From Pseudoduganella lutea (GTDB taxonomy: Bacteria; Pseudomonadota; Gammaproteobacteria; Burkholderiales; Burkholderiaceae_D), in NCBI RefSeq assembly GCF_004209755.1, contig NZ_CP035913.1, forward strand, positions 248,001 through 312,000: 64,000 nucleotides of DNA, written 5' to 3'. This document shows, in pieces, positions 18,443-28,602 of this stretch; the first letter of the stretch is position 1, and every line of letters starts with the position of its first letter. Both the position numbers and the translations under genes were made by a program. Below the pieces are notes generated by a model, which searched no databases, was not told where the DNA came from, and saw nothing but the letters and a program-made list of their open reading frames with translations.

Positions 18443-19798
18443 ATGAGCTCTCCCGATTTCCCGCCGTTCAACGCGCCGCCCTTACCGAAAGTGGCGCATG
18501 ACCGTCGCCTGGTGCGCCGCTATCTGCTGCAGTCGGCGCTGCGCTTCAATGCCGGTTCGCTGCTGTTCGTGTCGCTGGCGGTCGCGCTGCTGCCGCTCGG
18601 GCTGGATATCGGCCCGGCCGCGCCGGGCGAATCCGGGGTACGCAAGCTGAACCCTTACCTGGTCGGCGGCGTCGTGCTGGCCGTGATGCTCTGGCTCGCG
18701 CTGCTGTCCAGCGGCATCGCCCGCGGCTTTCTTTCCCGGCTGGCCGAGGAAGGCAAGGCGCTGTCCGCCGAGTGGCTCGCATCCACGGTGACACGCCGCA
18801 TCGAGGCGCCGTTCAATCCCTACACCACCTTCGACCTGTGCACGGAAACCCTGTCGGGACTGGCGCTGGGCACCGCGCTCGGCTACGCCGGTCCGCCGGC
18901 GTTTTTCCACGACCCGTTCAAGGGCCGGATCGTGCTGGGCCGCTGGCGCCCGCTCGCGCTGGGTCGCCATATCGAGGTGAAGGTATCGACCGAGCTGGGT
19001 CCCAGCTGCCGCATCGAGCTGCGCAGCCGCCCGGGCCTGGCCTGGTTCGCGATCCAGCAGGGCCAGTCGCTGAAGGCCGCCGAGACGGTGTGCGCCCAGC
19101 TGCGCCAACACCTCGAGCGCCACGCGGCCGCGCTGGAAGCGGCACGCCGGGAACGCGAGCTGGAACGCACGTCGCTGCAGGCGCGCCTGTCGGCGCTGCA
19201 GGCCCAGGTCGAGCCGCACTTCCTGTTCAATACCCTGGCCAACCTGAAATACCTGATCCGCACCGACCAGCAGGCCGCGCAGGACATGCTCGACCACCTG
19301 GTCGGCTACCTGCAGAACGCGCTGCCGGACATGCGCTCGGTGTCCTCGACCCTGGGCCGGGAACTGGATCTGGCCAGCGACTACCTGGCGATCATGCGTA
19401 TCCGCATGGGCGAGCGCCTGCGCTTCGACGTCGCCGTGGACGAGGACTTGCGCCGCCTGCCGTTTCCGCCGGCGATGCTGATCTCGCTGGTGGAAAACGC
19501 GGTCAAGCATGGCCTGGAACGGGCCAGCCGGCCCGGCCTGATCACCATCGACGCATGGTGCGAGCGCAGGAACGGCGGACAGCTGCTGAGCGTGTCCGTG
19601 GTCGACGACGGCGTCGGCTTGACCGAACAGGCCGGCGAAGGCACGGGCCTGGCGAATATCGCGGAACGCCTGATGCTGCTGTACGGGCGCGAGGCCAGCC
19701 TGGTCGTGGAGCCCGGGATGGAACCTAATGCAGGGCAAGGCGATGCACGGGGTGTGAGGGCCGTGCTGACGGTGCCCGTGGCAGGAAGGGACGCGTGA
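18443..19798 (+). CDS. LytS-type sensor histidine kinase
   Basis: The 451-residue protein has two hydrophobic helices near residues 35-100. A His_kinase domain follows (ALQAQVEPHFLFNTLANLKYLIRT; phospho-acceptor His in PHFLFN near residue 258). The ATPase domain shows PAMLISLVENAVKHGLE and VVDDGVGLTEQAGEGTGLANIAERL. The ATG at 18443 has GAGG upstream; a longer open frame exists but lacks coding character. The stop overlaps the start of the response regulator gene by one base. It should phosphorylate that LytTR regulator. Confidence 0.94.
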   Translation: MSSPDFPPFNAPPLPKVAHDRRLVRRYLLQSALRFNAGSLLFVSLAVALLPLGLDIGPAAPGESGVRKLNPYLVGGVVLAVMLWLALLSSGIARGFLSRLAEEGKALSAEWLASTVTRRIEAPFNPYTTFDLCTETLSGLALGTALGYAGPPAFFHDPFKGRIVLGRWRPLALGRHIEVKVSTELGPSCRIELRSRPGLAWFAIQQGQSLKAAETVCAQLRQHLERHAAALEAARRERELERTSLQARLSALQAQVEPHFLFNTLANLKYLIRTDQQAAQDMLDHLVGYLQNALPDMRSVSSTLGRELDLASDYLAIMRIRMGERLRFDVAVDEDLRRLPFPPAMLISLVENAVKHGLERASRPGLITIDAWCERRNGGQLLSVSVVDDGVGLTEQAGEGTGLANIAERLMLLYGREASLVVEPGMEPNAGQGDARGVRAVLTVPVAGRDA

Positions 19799-20550
19799 TG
19801 CCGACTGCCCTGATCGTCGAAGACGAGCCGCTGCTGCGCGCGGAACTGGCGGACCAGCTGCACATCCTGTGGCCCGAGCTGCACATCGCCGGCCACGCCG
19901 CGAACGGCATCGACGCGGTGGCGGCCATCGACGCTTTGCGGCCGGACATCGTGTTCCTGGACATCCAGATGCCCGGCCTGAACGGCATGGAGGTAGCGCG
20001 CCACATCCCCGAGTCCTGCCAGGTGGTGTTCGTCACGGCCTACGCGGACTATGCGCTGGCCGCCTTCGATGCCGGCGCGTCCGACTACCTCGTCAAGCCT
20101 TTGACGACCGCGCGCCTGCTGCAGACGATCCGCCGCCTGAAGTCGCGCGCGGCCGCAAGCCCGCCACCGGTCGTGTGGGAAAAGCTGTTCGAGCGGGAGC
20201 GCGCGCCGGTGTACCTCAAGTGGATCAAGGCGTCGAGCGGCAACACGGTGCGGCTGGTGATGGTGAGCGAAGTGCTGTACTTCCAGTCGGACGGGAAGTA
20301 CACACGGGTGGTGACGGCGAACGGCGATGCGCTGATCCGGCTGCCGCTGAAGACCCTGCTCGAGCAGCTCGACCCGCAGCAGTTCGCGCAAATCCACCGC
20401 AGCGCCATCGTCAACCTCCAGGCCGTCGACCGGATCGAACGCAACGACCACGAAGCGCGCGCATGCGCCAGCGTGGAAGTGATCCTGAAAGGCCGGGCCG
20501 AGCGCCTGGCCGTCAGCGAAGCCTTTACCCGGCAGTTCCGCCAGATGTAG
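19798..20550 (+). CDS. LytTR-family response regulator
   Basis: The protein of 250 residues has a receiver domain (ALIVEDEPLLR; phospho-acceptor Asp in VFLDIQMPGLNG near residue 56; Lys in YLVKPL near 101). The C-terminal LytTR DNA-binding domain is also clear (VLYFQSDGKYTRVVTANGDALIRLPLKTLLEQL, FAQIHRSAIVNL). A GTG three bases upstream is also in frame, but the ATG overlapping the kinase stop is the natural coupled start. The S41 peptidase gene 199 bp downstream is a plausible but unproven target. Confidence 0.95.
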   Translation: MPTALIVEDEPLLRAELADQLHILWPELHIAGHAANGIDAVAAIDALRPDIVFLDIQMPGLNGMEVARHIPESCQVVFVTAYADYALAAFDAGASDYLVKPLTTARLLQTIRRLKSRAAASPPPVVWEKLFERERAPVYLKWIKASSGNTVRLVMVSEVLYFQSDGKYTRVVTANGDALIRLPLKTLLEQLDPQQFAQIHRSAIVNLQAVDRIERNDHEARACASVEVILKGRAERLAVSEAFTRQFRQM

Positions 20551-20749
20551 CCCGGACCCGGCCGGGTGAGGCAGTGAACGCAGGCGATGGCCAGTCGTGC
20601 CATCCCGCGGTGTCACTGCCGACACATACCGGGAATCGTCATTCCGAAGCGCTCGATGAGCCGCTGGATCGGCTGTGGACAACGCCGCCGATCGGGCACG
20701 CGCGCGCCATCGGCAAACCCATTGATGTCAACCAGGAGGAGAGAGAGAA

Positions 20750-21826
20750 ATGCAGAAGAAATGGATCGTCATACCGTCTTTGCTGGCGCTGGCCATGGTT
20801 GGGGCAGTCGTCACCCAGCCCATGTGGCGGCCGCTCTGGGAAAGGGTCAATCCGCCGCCGAAGATGGCGATCGATCGCGCGATGCGGTCGCAGACCATCG
20901 ATACGCTGGTGGCAAAGCTGAACGAGCACTATATCTTTCCCGACAAGGCCCGGGCGATCGAAACGGTGCTGCGCCAGCGCCAGCAAGAGGGCAAGTACGA
21001 TGGCTTGACGGATGGCGAACAGCTGGCAAGGCAGCTGACGAACGACGTGCGCGGCGTGGTCCACGACCTGCATATGGCGGTAGAGTTCAGCCCCCGGCCG
21101 GTCCCGCCCGAGCCGGTCGGGCCGCCCCCCGCGACGCTGGCGGAGTGGGAACGGTCGGCTCCCCTTCCCCTGCGGCTGTTCCGTCACGTATCGGACCTTG
21201 ACGTCGAGAAGGTCGATCACCTGGACGCCGGCATCGGCTACCTGCAGCTTTCCAGCTTCCCGCCGCATTTCCTCGTGGCCGAAAAATACGCCAAGGCGAT
21301 GGACAAACTCGCCGACACCAGGGGCCTCATCGTGGACCTGCGCGACACCCGCGGCGGCGACCCGCGATCGGTGGCCCTGCTGGTCAGCTATTTCGTCGAC
21401 CAGCGTACCCGCCTCAACGACCTGTGGGACCGGCGTACCAACGTCACCACCCGGCAATGGACGGTGGACAAGCCTGGCGGCAAGCGCTATGGCGGCAAGA
21501 AACCGGTCGTCATCCTGGTCGGCCCGGGCACGATATCCGGCTGCGAAGACTTTGCCTACACGATGCAGGCACTGAAGCGCGCGACGGTGATCGGCGAGCG
21601 GACCTGGGGCGGCGCCCACCTGGCGCGGCCTTTCCGGCTCGGCGAGCATTTCTTCGCCGTGATTCCCGACGTGCGCCCCGTCAGCCCGCTTACCCAGACC
21701 AACTGGGAAGGCGTGGGTGTCATCCCGGATATCGCGGCAAAGCCGGATCAGGCGCTCGCGGTGGCCAGGGACCTGCTGCAGCGTCGGCTTCACGTAGACG
21801 CCCCGCTCGTCGCCGCGGGACATTGA
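20750..21826 (+). CDS. S41-family (C-terminal-processing-like) peptidase
   Basis: An N-terminal membrane anchor or signal (WIVIPSLLALAMVGAVV) is followed by an IRBP-like N-terminal helical domain (IDTLVAKLNEHYIFPDKARAIETVL). The tail-specific protease core follows (GIGYLQLSSFPPH, GLIVDLRDTRGGDPRSVALLVSYF, VVILVGPGTISGCEDFAYTMQ with the probable nucleophile Ser in TISG). No PDZ domain is obvious. At 358 residues it is like the PDZ-less S41 proteins of Gram-negative bacteria. An AGGAGAGAGAG ribosome binding site precedes the ATG. Confidence 0.9.
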   Translation: MQKKWIVIPSLLALAMVGAVVTQPMWRPLWERVNPPPKMAIDRAMRSQTIDTLVAKLNEHYIFPDKARAIETVLRQRQQEGKYDGLTDGEQLARQLTNDVRGVVHDLHMAVEFSPRPVPPEPVGPPPATLAEWERSAPLPLRLFRHVSDLDVEKVDHLDAGIGYLQLSSFPPHFLVAEKYAKAMDKLADTRGLIVDLRDTRGGDPRSVALLVSYFVDQRTRLNDLWDRRTNVTTRQWTVDKPGGKRYGGKKPVVILVGPGTISGCEDFAYTMQALKRATVIGERTWGGAHLARPFRLGEHFFAVIPDVRPVSPLTQTNWEGVGVIPDIAAKPDQALAVARDLLQRRLHVDAPLVAAGH

Positions 21827-21913
21827 TTGCGCCGCCATGGCGTCCCGGCGTGCCCGGGCGTCGAGGATGCCTGCCGGATCGCGGAAATTACAAGGTCGAT
21901 GACAGCAAAGTCA

Positions 21914-21963
21914 ACTACAGCCGGATGTAGTCGAAACGCACGTAGGAAATTTACGTAAATTCC
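21914..21963. promoter_or_regulatory. palindromes upstream of ppc
   Basis: ACTACA (21914-21919) and TGTAGT (21926-21931) form an inverted repeat with a 6-bp spacer. A perfect 14-bp palindrome AATTTACGTAAATT follows at 21948-21961. Both lie in an unusually AT-rich stretch of the 330-bp gap before ppc; nothing else is recognisable there. They may be regulator sites. Confidence 0.35.
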
Positions 21964-22156
21964 GTTGTAATTTTGTTGCAAGCTACATTTCCATTGACAG
22001 CCGCTTGGCGATTGAACAATATTTGGAAAAGTCACGGCATGCCGCGCGCGCAGCGGCAAAGCTCGGGATTCGCCAATTTTTATATCGGCGCTCCGACGAG
22101 CCCCCCGATGCGGGAGGCATGCCGGCCATGAACCCAATATTCTTGAATCCATCGCC

Positions 22157-25009
22157 ATGCAAACAAGCGCTCTCCACGACCACAGCGAACCAGCCCTGCC
22201 CACCGCGACCCGCCTGCCGGACCCGGACAAGGATGCACCGTTGAAGGAAGACATCCGCCTCCTCGGCCGCCTGCTCGGCAACGTGATCCGCGAACAGGAA
22301 GGCGATGTCGTGTTCGACGTGGTGGAAACGATCCGCCAGAGCGCCGTGCGCTTCCGCCGGGAAGACGACCTTGCCGCGGGCGCCGAACTGTCGGCGCTGC
22401 TCGCCAACCTCGCGCCCGAACAGACCAATGCCGTGGTGCGCGCGTTTTCCTATTTTTCGCACCTGGCCAACATCGCCGAGGACCGGCACCACAACCGCCG
22501 TCGTCGCGCCCACCTGCTGGCCGGTTCGGCGCCGCAGCCATCGACCGTGGCGCACGCGGTCATGCGGCTGAAGGAAGCGGGCGTGGGCAGCGACGCCGTC
22601 GCCTCGTTCCTGCGCGAGGCGCTCATCGCGCCGGTGCTGACTGCCCACCCCACCGAGGCGCAGCGCAAGAGCATCCTCGATGCCGGACACGCGATCGCCG
22701 CCCTGCTCGCCGAGCGCGACCTGCCGCTCACGCCCCGGGAACGGGAGCGCAACGTGCGCCTGCTGCAGGCGCGCATCGCCACGCTGTGGCAGACCCGCAT
22801 GCTGCGCTATGAAAAGCTGACAGTCGCCGACGAGATCGACAACGCCCTGTCCTACTACCGCACCACGTTCCTGCGCGAACTGCCCGCCCTGTACGACGAT
22901 GTCGCGCGCGAGATCGCGCACGGCTACGGCGGCGCCGCGCTGGAACTGGGCGACGCCGACTACCTGCAGATGGGCAGCTGGATCGGCGGCGACCGCGATG
23001 GCAACCCGAACGTCAACGCCGCCACGATGCGCCACGCGCTGCTGCGCCAGTCCGCCACCATCCTCGAGTTCTATCTCGACGAAGTGCGGGCACTGGGCAC
23101 CGAGCTGTCGACGTCCACGCTGCTGGTGCCGGCCAGCGACGCCTTGCTGGCACTGATCGAAGCGTCCCCCGACGATTCGCCGCACCGCAACGATGAACCG
23201 TACCGCCGCGCCCTCATCGGCATCCATGCGCGCCTGGCCGCCACCGCGCGCGAACTGGGCGTAGCGGAGACTCCGCACAAGGCGGCCGACGCCCTGCCCT
23301 ACCGCGATGCCGCCGAGCTGCAGGCGGAACTGTCGGTGCTTGCCGCGTCGCTGGCCGCCAACAACGGCGCGATCCTCGCGGAGCCGCGCCTCGATGGCCT
23401 GCTGCGCGCGGCGCGCATCTTCGGCTTCCACCTGGCCTCGCTCGACATGCGCCAGGGTTCGGACGTGCACGAGGCGGTACTGGCCGAGCTGTTCGCCCGC
23501 GGCGGCGTCGAAGCGGACTACGCGGCGCTGGAGGAAGACGCCAAGGTGGCGCTGCTGCTGGGCGAACTGTCCAGGCCCCGCCTGCTGTTCTCGCCGTTCC
23601 TGGAGTATTCCGGGACCACCGCTTCCGAGCTGGAGATCCTGCGCACCGCGCGCGAACTGCGCCAGCGCTTCGGCGCGCGGGCCATCCGCCAGTACGTCAT
23701 CTCGCACACGGAAACCGTGTCCGACCTGCTCGAAGTGCTCGTGCTGCACAAGGAAACGGGCCTGCTGCGCCCGCAGGACATGCGCGGCGACGTGATGGTG
23801 GTGCCGCTGTTCGAAACCATTCCCGACCTGCAGCGCGCCGCCGGCATCATGGCCGACTGGATGGCGCTGCCGCCGGTGGCGCAACTGATCGGCCACCAGG
23901 GCCGCCTGCAGGAAGTGATGCTGGGCTATTCGGATTCGAACAAGGATGGCGGCTTCCTCACGTCGAACTGGGAGCTGTACCAGGCGGAGCTGAAGCTGGT
24001 GGACGTGTTCGCCGACGCCGGCGTGCGCCTGCGCCTGTTCCATGGCCGTGGCGGCACCGTGGGCCGCGGCGGCGGCCCGAGCTACGAGGCGATCCTGGCC
24101 CAGCCGCCGGGCACCGTGAACGGCCAGATCCGCCTGACCGAACAGGGCGAGATCATCGCCTCGAAGTTTTCCAATCCCGAGATCGGGCGCCGCAACCTGG
24201 AACTACTGGTGGCCGCCACCCTCGAGGCGGGCCTGCTGCCCGCCGGCGCCGGTCCTCAAGCCACGGGACGGCTCGCCACGTTCGAACACGTGATGGCCGA
24301 CCTGTCGCAACGCGCCTACCACGCCTACCGCGGCCTCGTGTACGAGACCCCGGGCTTCACCGACTACTTCTTTGCATCGACACCGATCGCCGAGATCGCC
24401 GAACTGAACCTGGGCTCGCGCCCGGCATCACGCAAGTCGACCCGGCGCATCGAAGACCTGCGCGCCATTCCGTGGGGCTTCTCGTGGGGCCAGTCCCGCG
24501 TGCTGCTGCCCGGCTGGTTCGGCTTCGGCTCCGCCATCGCCGGATGGCTCGACGATGGTGACCACGGCAATGGCGGCGACCGCGAGGCGCGCCTGGCCAC
24601 CCTGCGCGAGATGGGGGAACAGTGGCCATTCTTCGCCACGCTCCTGTCGAACATGGACATGGTGCTGGCCAAGACCGACCTGGCGATCGCTTCCCGTTAT
24701 GCCGCGCTGGTGCCCGATGCCGACCTGCGCCAGCGCATCTTCGGGCGCATCGCCGGCGAACACGCGACAACCCTGCGCTGCCTGGAACTTATCACCGGCA
24801 AGGGCGAGCGCCTGGTCGACAATCCGAGCCTGGCACGCTCGATCCGGAACCGCTTCCCTTACCTCGATCCGCTGAACCACCTGCAGGTCGAGCTGATCGG
24901 CCGCCACCGGGCACACCCCGCAGCGCCGGAGGATCGCCACAACCGCGTGCACCGCGGGATTCACCTGTCGATCAACGGCGTGGCGGCGGGATTGCGCAAC
25001 ACGGGTTGA
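22157..25009 (+). CDS. ppc: phosphoenolpyruvate carboxylase
   Basis: This enzyme carboxylates phosphoenolpyruvate with bicarbonate to oxaloacetate and so refills the TCA cycle. The 950-residue protein shows the catalytic-His motif [14 protein letters not shown] (near residue 160), the second motif [21 protein letters not shown] (near 627) and [14 protein letters not shown]. The canonical C-terminus ends in Gly ([10 protein letters not shown]). Length is normal. It is monocistronic with an AT-rich upstream region, and no regulator gene adjoins it. Confidence 0.98.
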   Translation: MQTSALHDHSEPALPTATRLPDPDKDAPLKEDIRLLGRLLGNVIREQEGDVVFDVVETIRQSAVRFRREDDLAAGAELSALLANLAPEQTNAVVRAFSYFSHLANIAEDRHHNRRRRAHLLAGSAPQPSTVAHAVMRLKEAGVGSDAVASFLREALIAPVLTAHPTEAQRKSILDAGHAIAALLAERDLPLTPRERERNVRLLQARIATLWQTRMLRYEKLTVADEIDNALSYYRTTFLRELPALYDDVAREIAHGYGGAALELGDADYLQMGSWIGGDRDGNPNVNAATMRHALLRQSATILEFYLDEVRALGTELSTSTLLVPASDALLALIEASPDDSPHRNDEPYRRALIGIHARLAATARELGVAETPHKAADALPYRDAAELQAELSVLAASLAANNGAILAEPRLDGLLRAARIFGFHLASLDMRQGSDVHEAVLAELFARGGVEADYAALEEDAKVALLLGELSRPRLLFSPFLEYSGTTASELEILRTARELRQRFGARAIRQYVISHTETVSDLLEVLVLHKETGLLRPQDMRGDVMVVPLFETIPDLQRAAGIMADWMALPPVAQLIGHQGRLQEVMLGYSDSNKDGGFLTSNWELYQAELKLVDVFADAGVRLRLFHGRGGTVGRGGGPSYEAILAQPPGTVNGQIRLTEQGEIIASKFSNPEIGRRNLELLVAATLEAGLLPAGAGPQATGRLATFEHVMADLSQRAYHAYRGLVYETPGFTDYFFASTPIAEIAELNLGSRPASRKSTRRIEDLRAIPWGFSWGQSRVLLPGWFGFGSAIAGWLDDGDHGNGGDREARLATLREMGEQWPFFATLLSNMDMVLAKTDLAIASRYAALVPDADLRQRIFGRIAGEHATTLRCLELITGKGERLVDNPSLARSIRNRFPYLDPLNHLQVELIGRHRAHPAAPEDRHNRVHRGIHLSINGVAAGLRNTG

Positions 25010-25118
25010 CCAGCGCCCGGCTGGAGGATCGTGCAATGAATCCGGACACATGGCCGATGCGCGCATAGCCGCCGGCCGGCATGATGGGAGCCCGTGCTTT
25101 CCACCATGGAGGACCATC

Positions 25119-25661
25119 ATGCTGACCACCATCGATCCCACCGGCAAGGCCGCAGCGTGCGGCGCAAGCCCATGGCGGCTGCGCAACGGGCGCGCATTTG
25201 CCATCGCCTTGCTGCTGTCGGCCGGCGCATGCGCAGCCGCCCGGCCGCCCGACACCGCGAGCAACCGCCAGGCCGTCGACGCGGCCTTCCAGCGCTGGGC
25301 GGCCGGCGGCAGCGGCTTCTTCGACGAAATGCTGCACGAAGACGTGGTGTGGACGATCGCGGGCAGCGGCCCATCGGCCGTCACCTACCGCGGCAGGCAG
25401 GCATTCCTGGACAGTGCGGTAGCACCGTTTGCCGCCAGGATGGCCGCACCGGTCCGGCCGGTGGCACGGCAGGTCTGGGCGGACGCGGACCATGTCATCG
25501 TGCGCTGGCGCGGCGAGGGGACGGCCGGCGATGGCCGGGCCTACCACAACAACTACGTCTGGATCTTCCGCATGCGCGGCGGTCGGGCGATCGAGGCGAC
25601 CGCCTTCCTTGACCTTCCGGCCTATGACGACGTGCTGCGGCGCGTGGCGCCACGGCCCTGA
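25119..25661 (+). CDS. SnoaL/NTF2-like exported lipoprotein-like protein
   Basis: The ATG at 25119 follows GGAGG. It gives 180 residues with a signal (GRAFAIALLLSAGACAA, a possible lipobox at SAGAC). Then comes a single NTF2-like domain: NRQAVDAAFQRWAAGGSGFFDEMLHEDVVWTIAGSGPSAVTYRGRQAFLDS ... YHNNYVWIFRMRGGRAIEATAFLD. This pattern is that of ketosteroid-isomerase-like/SnoaL proteins; the specific reaction is unknown and many members are merely ligand-binding. It converges on the amylase gene over a shared terminator. Confidence 0.8.
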   Translation: MLTTIDPTGKAAACGASPWRLRNGRAFAIALLLSAGACAAARPPDTASNRQAVDAAFQRWAAGGSGFFDEMLHEDVVWTIAGSGPSAVTYRGRQAFLDSAVAPFAARMAAPVRPVARQVWADADHVIVRWRGEGTAGDGRAYHNNYVWIFRMRGGRAIEATAFLDLPAYDDVLRRVAPRP

Positions 25662-25666
25662 ACGCG

Positions 25667-25699
25667 AAGGCTTGCCCGCCTGGTTGGCGGGCAAGCCTT
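25667..25699. terminator. bidirectional hairpin between SnoaL-like and amylase genes
   Basis: This is a perfect 14-bp inverted repeat (25667-25680 with 25686-25699) with a 5-nt loop, between two converging genes only 53 bp apart. There is no long T-run, but position and symmetry favour a terminator for both. Confidence 0.75.
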
Positions 25700-25714
25700 G
25701 GAGCGGGTTGAGGA

Positions 25715-26986
25715 TTACTTCATCCAGACGGCGTAGTTGTTGCCCGACGCCTGCAGCGTCCAGCCGCTGCCCGGGCTCCAGCTGTTCGGGCCGATCTTCA
25801 TGGCCAGCTGGCGCGACGTGCCGGTGACGGTGGCCGCATACAGGCCCTGCGTCGCCTGATGGATCGTCACCGCCGACGTCGAGTGCACGCCGGCCGCCTT
25901 GCGCGCGTTGATCAGCGCGGCGATCGGCGCCCTCAGGTTCCAGTCATACACGTGCGGGTAGAACACGGTCGGAATGCCAGGGTGCGACAGTACGTAGGCA
26001 TAACCTTGCATCACGCTGCCGCATGGCACCGGCCAATGGTTCTGGCCCGTGCCGCAGCTTTCCGCCGGCCCCGTGTCGTGGTTGTCCACGAAGGTCACCG
26101 ACATCGCCGGCCACCAGCCGATCGCGCCCTGCGGCTTGCCGGCGCTGTCCTTCAGGCGCCAGTAGTTGCCGTTGGCGAGCGCATCGTTCAGGATCGCCTT
26201 CGTGGTGAAGTCGAACGCGCCGCACGACGAACCGGTGCCGTCGATCCAGTTCATGATCGCCTGGCGGTGGGCATTCATGTCGTTGGGATTGAAATCGCCC
26301 CACAGTTCGCCCACGCAGAAGTCCGGCGCGAACGCGTTCGCATACTTGCCGGCGTACGAAGCGTTGAAGCCTTTCACGTAGTCGAAGCGCAGCCCCGTGA
26401 AGCCGGCCTGCTTGATCGGGCCGTTCAGCCACGTGATGATGCCGTTCTGCGTCTGGGCCACATTGGTGTGATCGAGATCGCGCCCGGCGTTGAAACCGTC
26501 GCCCGTGTCGGCACTCCCCAGGCCGCAATTGCACTCGTCGCCATTGACGACGGCGTGCGTGGTCCATGTGGGATTGGTGAAGTCCGACCAGCCGTTCGTG
26601 CCCACGCGGTGGTTGACGACGATGTCGGCGACGGACTGGATGCCGCGGTTCTTCAACGCGGCCACCACGCCCGTCAGTTCGGCCGGGCTGCCATAGGCGG
26701 ACATCAGCGAATTGAGCTGGCGCGGCAGGTAACCCTCCTTCGCGCTGGAATCGGATGGTGGCGGGAACCACACGTGCGTGATCCCCAGCGCGGCCACGTC
26801 GTCGACGCGGTCCGTCAGCGTGTTGTACCAGTCCGGCCGCGTATAGCCGGCCGAATGCCAGTGGAACCCCTGCAGCAGGATGGCCTTGCTGCCACCGGCC
26901 TGCTGCTTCGGCGTTGCCGCTCCCGCGTGGGCCACGGCCGACATCAGGCCTGCCGCCACGATGGCGGTAACGATGCGTTTCTTCAT
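25715..26986 (-). CDS. secreted alpha-amylase (GH13)
   Basis: The 423-residue precursor has a signal peptide (MKKRIVTAIVAAGLMSAVAHAGAA). The GH13 barrel carries its conserved regions: VADIVVNHR, GLRFDYVKGF (catalytic Asp near residue 203), FCVGELWGDF (catalytic Glu near 225) and VTFVDNHDTG (transition-state Asp near 300). It resembles the compact bacterial and plant-type alpha-amylases and maltooligosaccharide-forming amylases and lacks a starch-binding domain. The ATG at 26986 has GGAGGAGAT upstream. It cleaves alpha-1,4-glucan outside the cell. No maltose genes adjoin it. Confidence 0.95.
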   Translation of the reverse strand: MKKRIVTAIVAAGLMSAVAHAGAATPKQQAGGSKAILLQGFHWHSAGYTRPDWYNTLTDRVDDVAALGITHVWFPPPSDSSAKEGYLPRQLNSLMSAYGSPAELTGVVAALKNRGIQSVADIVVNHRVGTNGWSDFTNPTWTTHAVVNGDECNCGLGSADTGDGFNAGRDLDHTNVAQTQNGIITWLNGPIKQAGFTGLRFDYVKGFNASYAGKYANAFAPDFCVGELWGDFNPNDMNAHRQAIMNWIDGTGSSCGAFDFTTKAILNDALANGNYWRLKDSAGKPQGAIGWWPAMSVTFVDNHDTGPAESCGTGQNHWPVPCGSVMQGYAYVLSHPGIPTVFYPHVYDWNLRAPIAALINARKAAGVHSTSAVTIHQATQGLYAATVTGTSRQLAMKIGPNSWSPGSGWTLQASGNNYAVWMK

Positions 26987-27047
26987 TGGTATCTCCTCCA
27001 AATGATCAGACCTGCCCGCGCCGGACATGCCCGCTCGCGGCAGGCGA

Positions 27048-27075
27048 GTAGTCTGACTACATACCGCGTGTAGTC
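27048..27075. promoter_or_regulatory. overlapping palindromes in the amylase promoter
   Basis: GTAGTC-T-GACTAC (27048-27060) overlaps GACTACA-N7-TGTAGTC (27055-27075), giving three half-sites about 60-90 bp upstream of the amylase start. The symmetry suggests a dimeric regulator. The half-site ACTACA/TGTAGT also occurs upstream of ppc. Confidence 0.4.
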
Positions 27076-27214
27076 CAGTTATAGGATCTTGTATCTGCGG
27101 TAAACGAAGTCTTGGCTATTAGAGGGATCATGTCAACCGAATTCGAGTTTAATGATGTAGTTTCAATACATTCCCTTCCGTGAATTGGTGGTGATTCGGC
27201 AGGCCCTCCCGGTT

Positions 27215-28579
27215 TCAGCCCGACGCGCGCGCCAGCACGGCGGCCATGCGCGCCATCGCATCGGGTGCGATCCGCACGCGGGTGCCATCGAAGTCCGGTC
27301 CCCGCGTGGCGTCCAGGCCCATGCGCGAAGTCGTCCCGATGCCCGACGCCGACGGGTCGAGCGCGCTGCCGGGCAGGCCGTCGACGATGACGACATCGCG
27401 GTGCGGCTGCATGTGCGTGGCCATCGCCCACAGCACCTCGCTGTCGCGCGTGATGTCCACGTCGTCGTCGACCGCGACCACGGTCTTCAGGTAAGGGTCC
27501 CAGCCCAGCAGGCCAAGCATGACCTGGCGCGCCTCGCCAGGGCGGCTCTGCCGCACCGCCACGTAGGCGTGGAAGTGGGTGCCGGAACTGGGGTAATGCA
27601 CCGAGGTCACGCCGGGAAAGCGTTCGCGCAGCTTTTCCACCATCTCCGATTCGCGCGGGATGCGGCCCAGGTTCAGGTGTTCTGCCGAATTGCCGCCCAC
27701 CACATCGACCAGCACCGCGTCGCGCCGGCGCAGGATCGACTCGACGCGCAGCAGGTTGTTCGTGGAACGGTCCGACGAGTAGCCGGAAAATTCGCCGAAC
27801 GGCCCTTCCGGCACATGTGCCTCCGGGTCGATCACGCCTTCGAGCACGAACTCGGCGTGGGCCGGCACCGCGATGCCGTACTTCGGCGTGCGGACCACCT
27901 GCAGCGGCGCGCCCAGCAGGCCACCGGCCACGTGGCGCTCGTCGACGCCGAAGGGCAGCCGCGCGGCCCCGGCCAGCATGAACAGCGGATGCGCGCCGAT
28001 CACCATCGCCACCGGCAGCGGGCTGCCCCGCTCGCGGGCGATCTGCAGCAGGCGCCACAGGTGGCCCCGCGAATGCAGGCTGGTGGCGATCTCGGTGGGG
28101 CTGTGCAGCGTGGAGCGGTGATAGCTCATATTGCCCACGCCCGTGTCCGGATGCTCGGCCACGAGGATGGCATTGGTGATGTACGGCCCGCGGTCGGTGG
28201 CGAAGTGCTGCACGACGGGCACGCTGCGCAGGTCGATGTCGCCCTGCTGCACGCTGTCCGTGACCGGGCCGCTGTCGACCAGCAGCGGCGGCACCAGCCT
28301 GCGGCTGCGCGCCTGGTATTCGGCATGGATCTGCGCGGCCGGCACGCCGAGCATGCGCCCGACGCGCTCGCGCGATGCAAAGATGTTGGTGACCAGCGCC
28401 GTGTCGATGCCGCGCACGCGTTCGCACACCAGCAGCGGATGCCGGTCCTGCGCGGCAAGCTGCCACACCAGCGCGGTGACGTCTTCGCCGCCGGCCAGCT
28501 CCTCGCGCACGGCCAGCACGTCCTGCGGGTACAGTTCGCGGTACTGGCTGAGGAATTGATGGAAGTCCTGGGGGATCAT
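27215..28579 (-). CDS. UbiD-family prenylated-FMN decarboxylase
   Basis: UbiD enzymes reversibly decarboxylate aromatic or alpha,beta-unsaturated acids using prenylated FMN made by UbiX. The 454-residue protein has the family pattern: DLRSVPVVQHFATDRGPYITNAILVAEHPDTGVGNMSYHR, the acid-base loop PEGPFGEFSGYSS, and the metal/cofactor region AEHLNLGRIPRESEM. It is the last gene of the 12-gene operon, which also carries its own ubiX, so it is a catabolic UbiD and not the ubiquinone enzyme. The substrate is unknown. A GC-rich hairpin separates it from the preceding gene. Confidence 0.93.
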   Translation of the reverse strand: MIPQDFHQFLSQYRELYPQDVLAVREELAGGEDVTALVWQLAAQDRHPLLVCERVRGIDTALVTNIFASRERVGRMLGVPAAQIHAEYQARSRRLVPPLLVDSGPVTDSVQQGDIDLRSVPVVQHFATDRGPYITNAILVAEHPDTGVGNMSYHRSTLHSPTEIATSLHSRGHLWRLLQIARERGSPLPVAMVIGAHPLFMLAGAARLPFGVDERHVAGGLLGAPLQVVRTPKYGIAVPAHAEFVLEGVIDPEAHVPEGPFGEFSGYSSDRSTNNLLRVESILRRRDAVLVDVVGGNSAEHLNLGRIPRESEMVEKLRERFPGVTSVHYPSSGTHFHAYVAVRQSRPGEARQVMLGLLGWDPYLKTVVAVDDDVDITRDSEVLWAMATHMQPHRDVVIVDGLPGSALDPSASGIGTTSRMGLDATRGPDFDGTRVRIAPDAMARMAAVLARASG

Positions 28580-28602
28580 GTCTGCCCTCTTTCATTGGTT
28601 GC

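Noticed and set aside
21983..24043. 686-residue minus-strand ORF
   Set aside because: It is antisense to ppc, with His/Gln/Arg-rich composition typical of a complementary frame of a high-GC gene.
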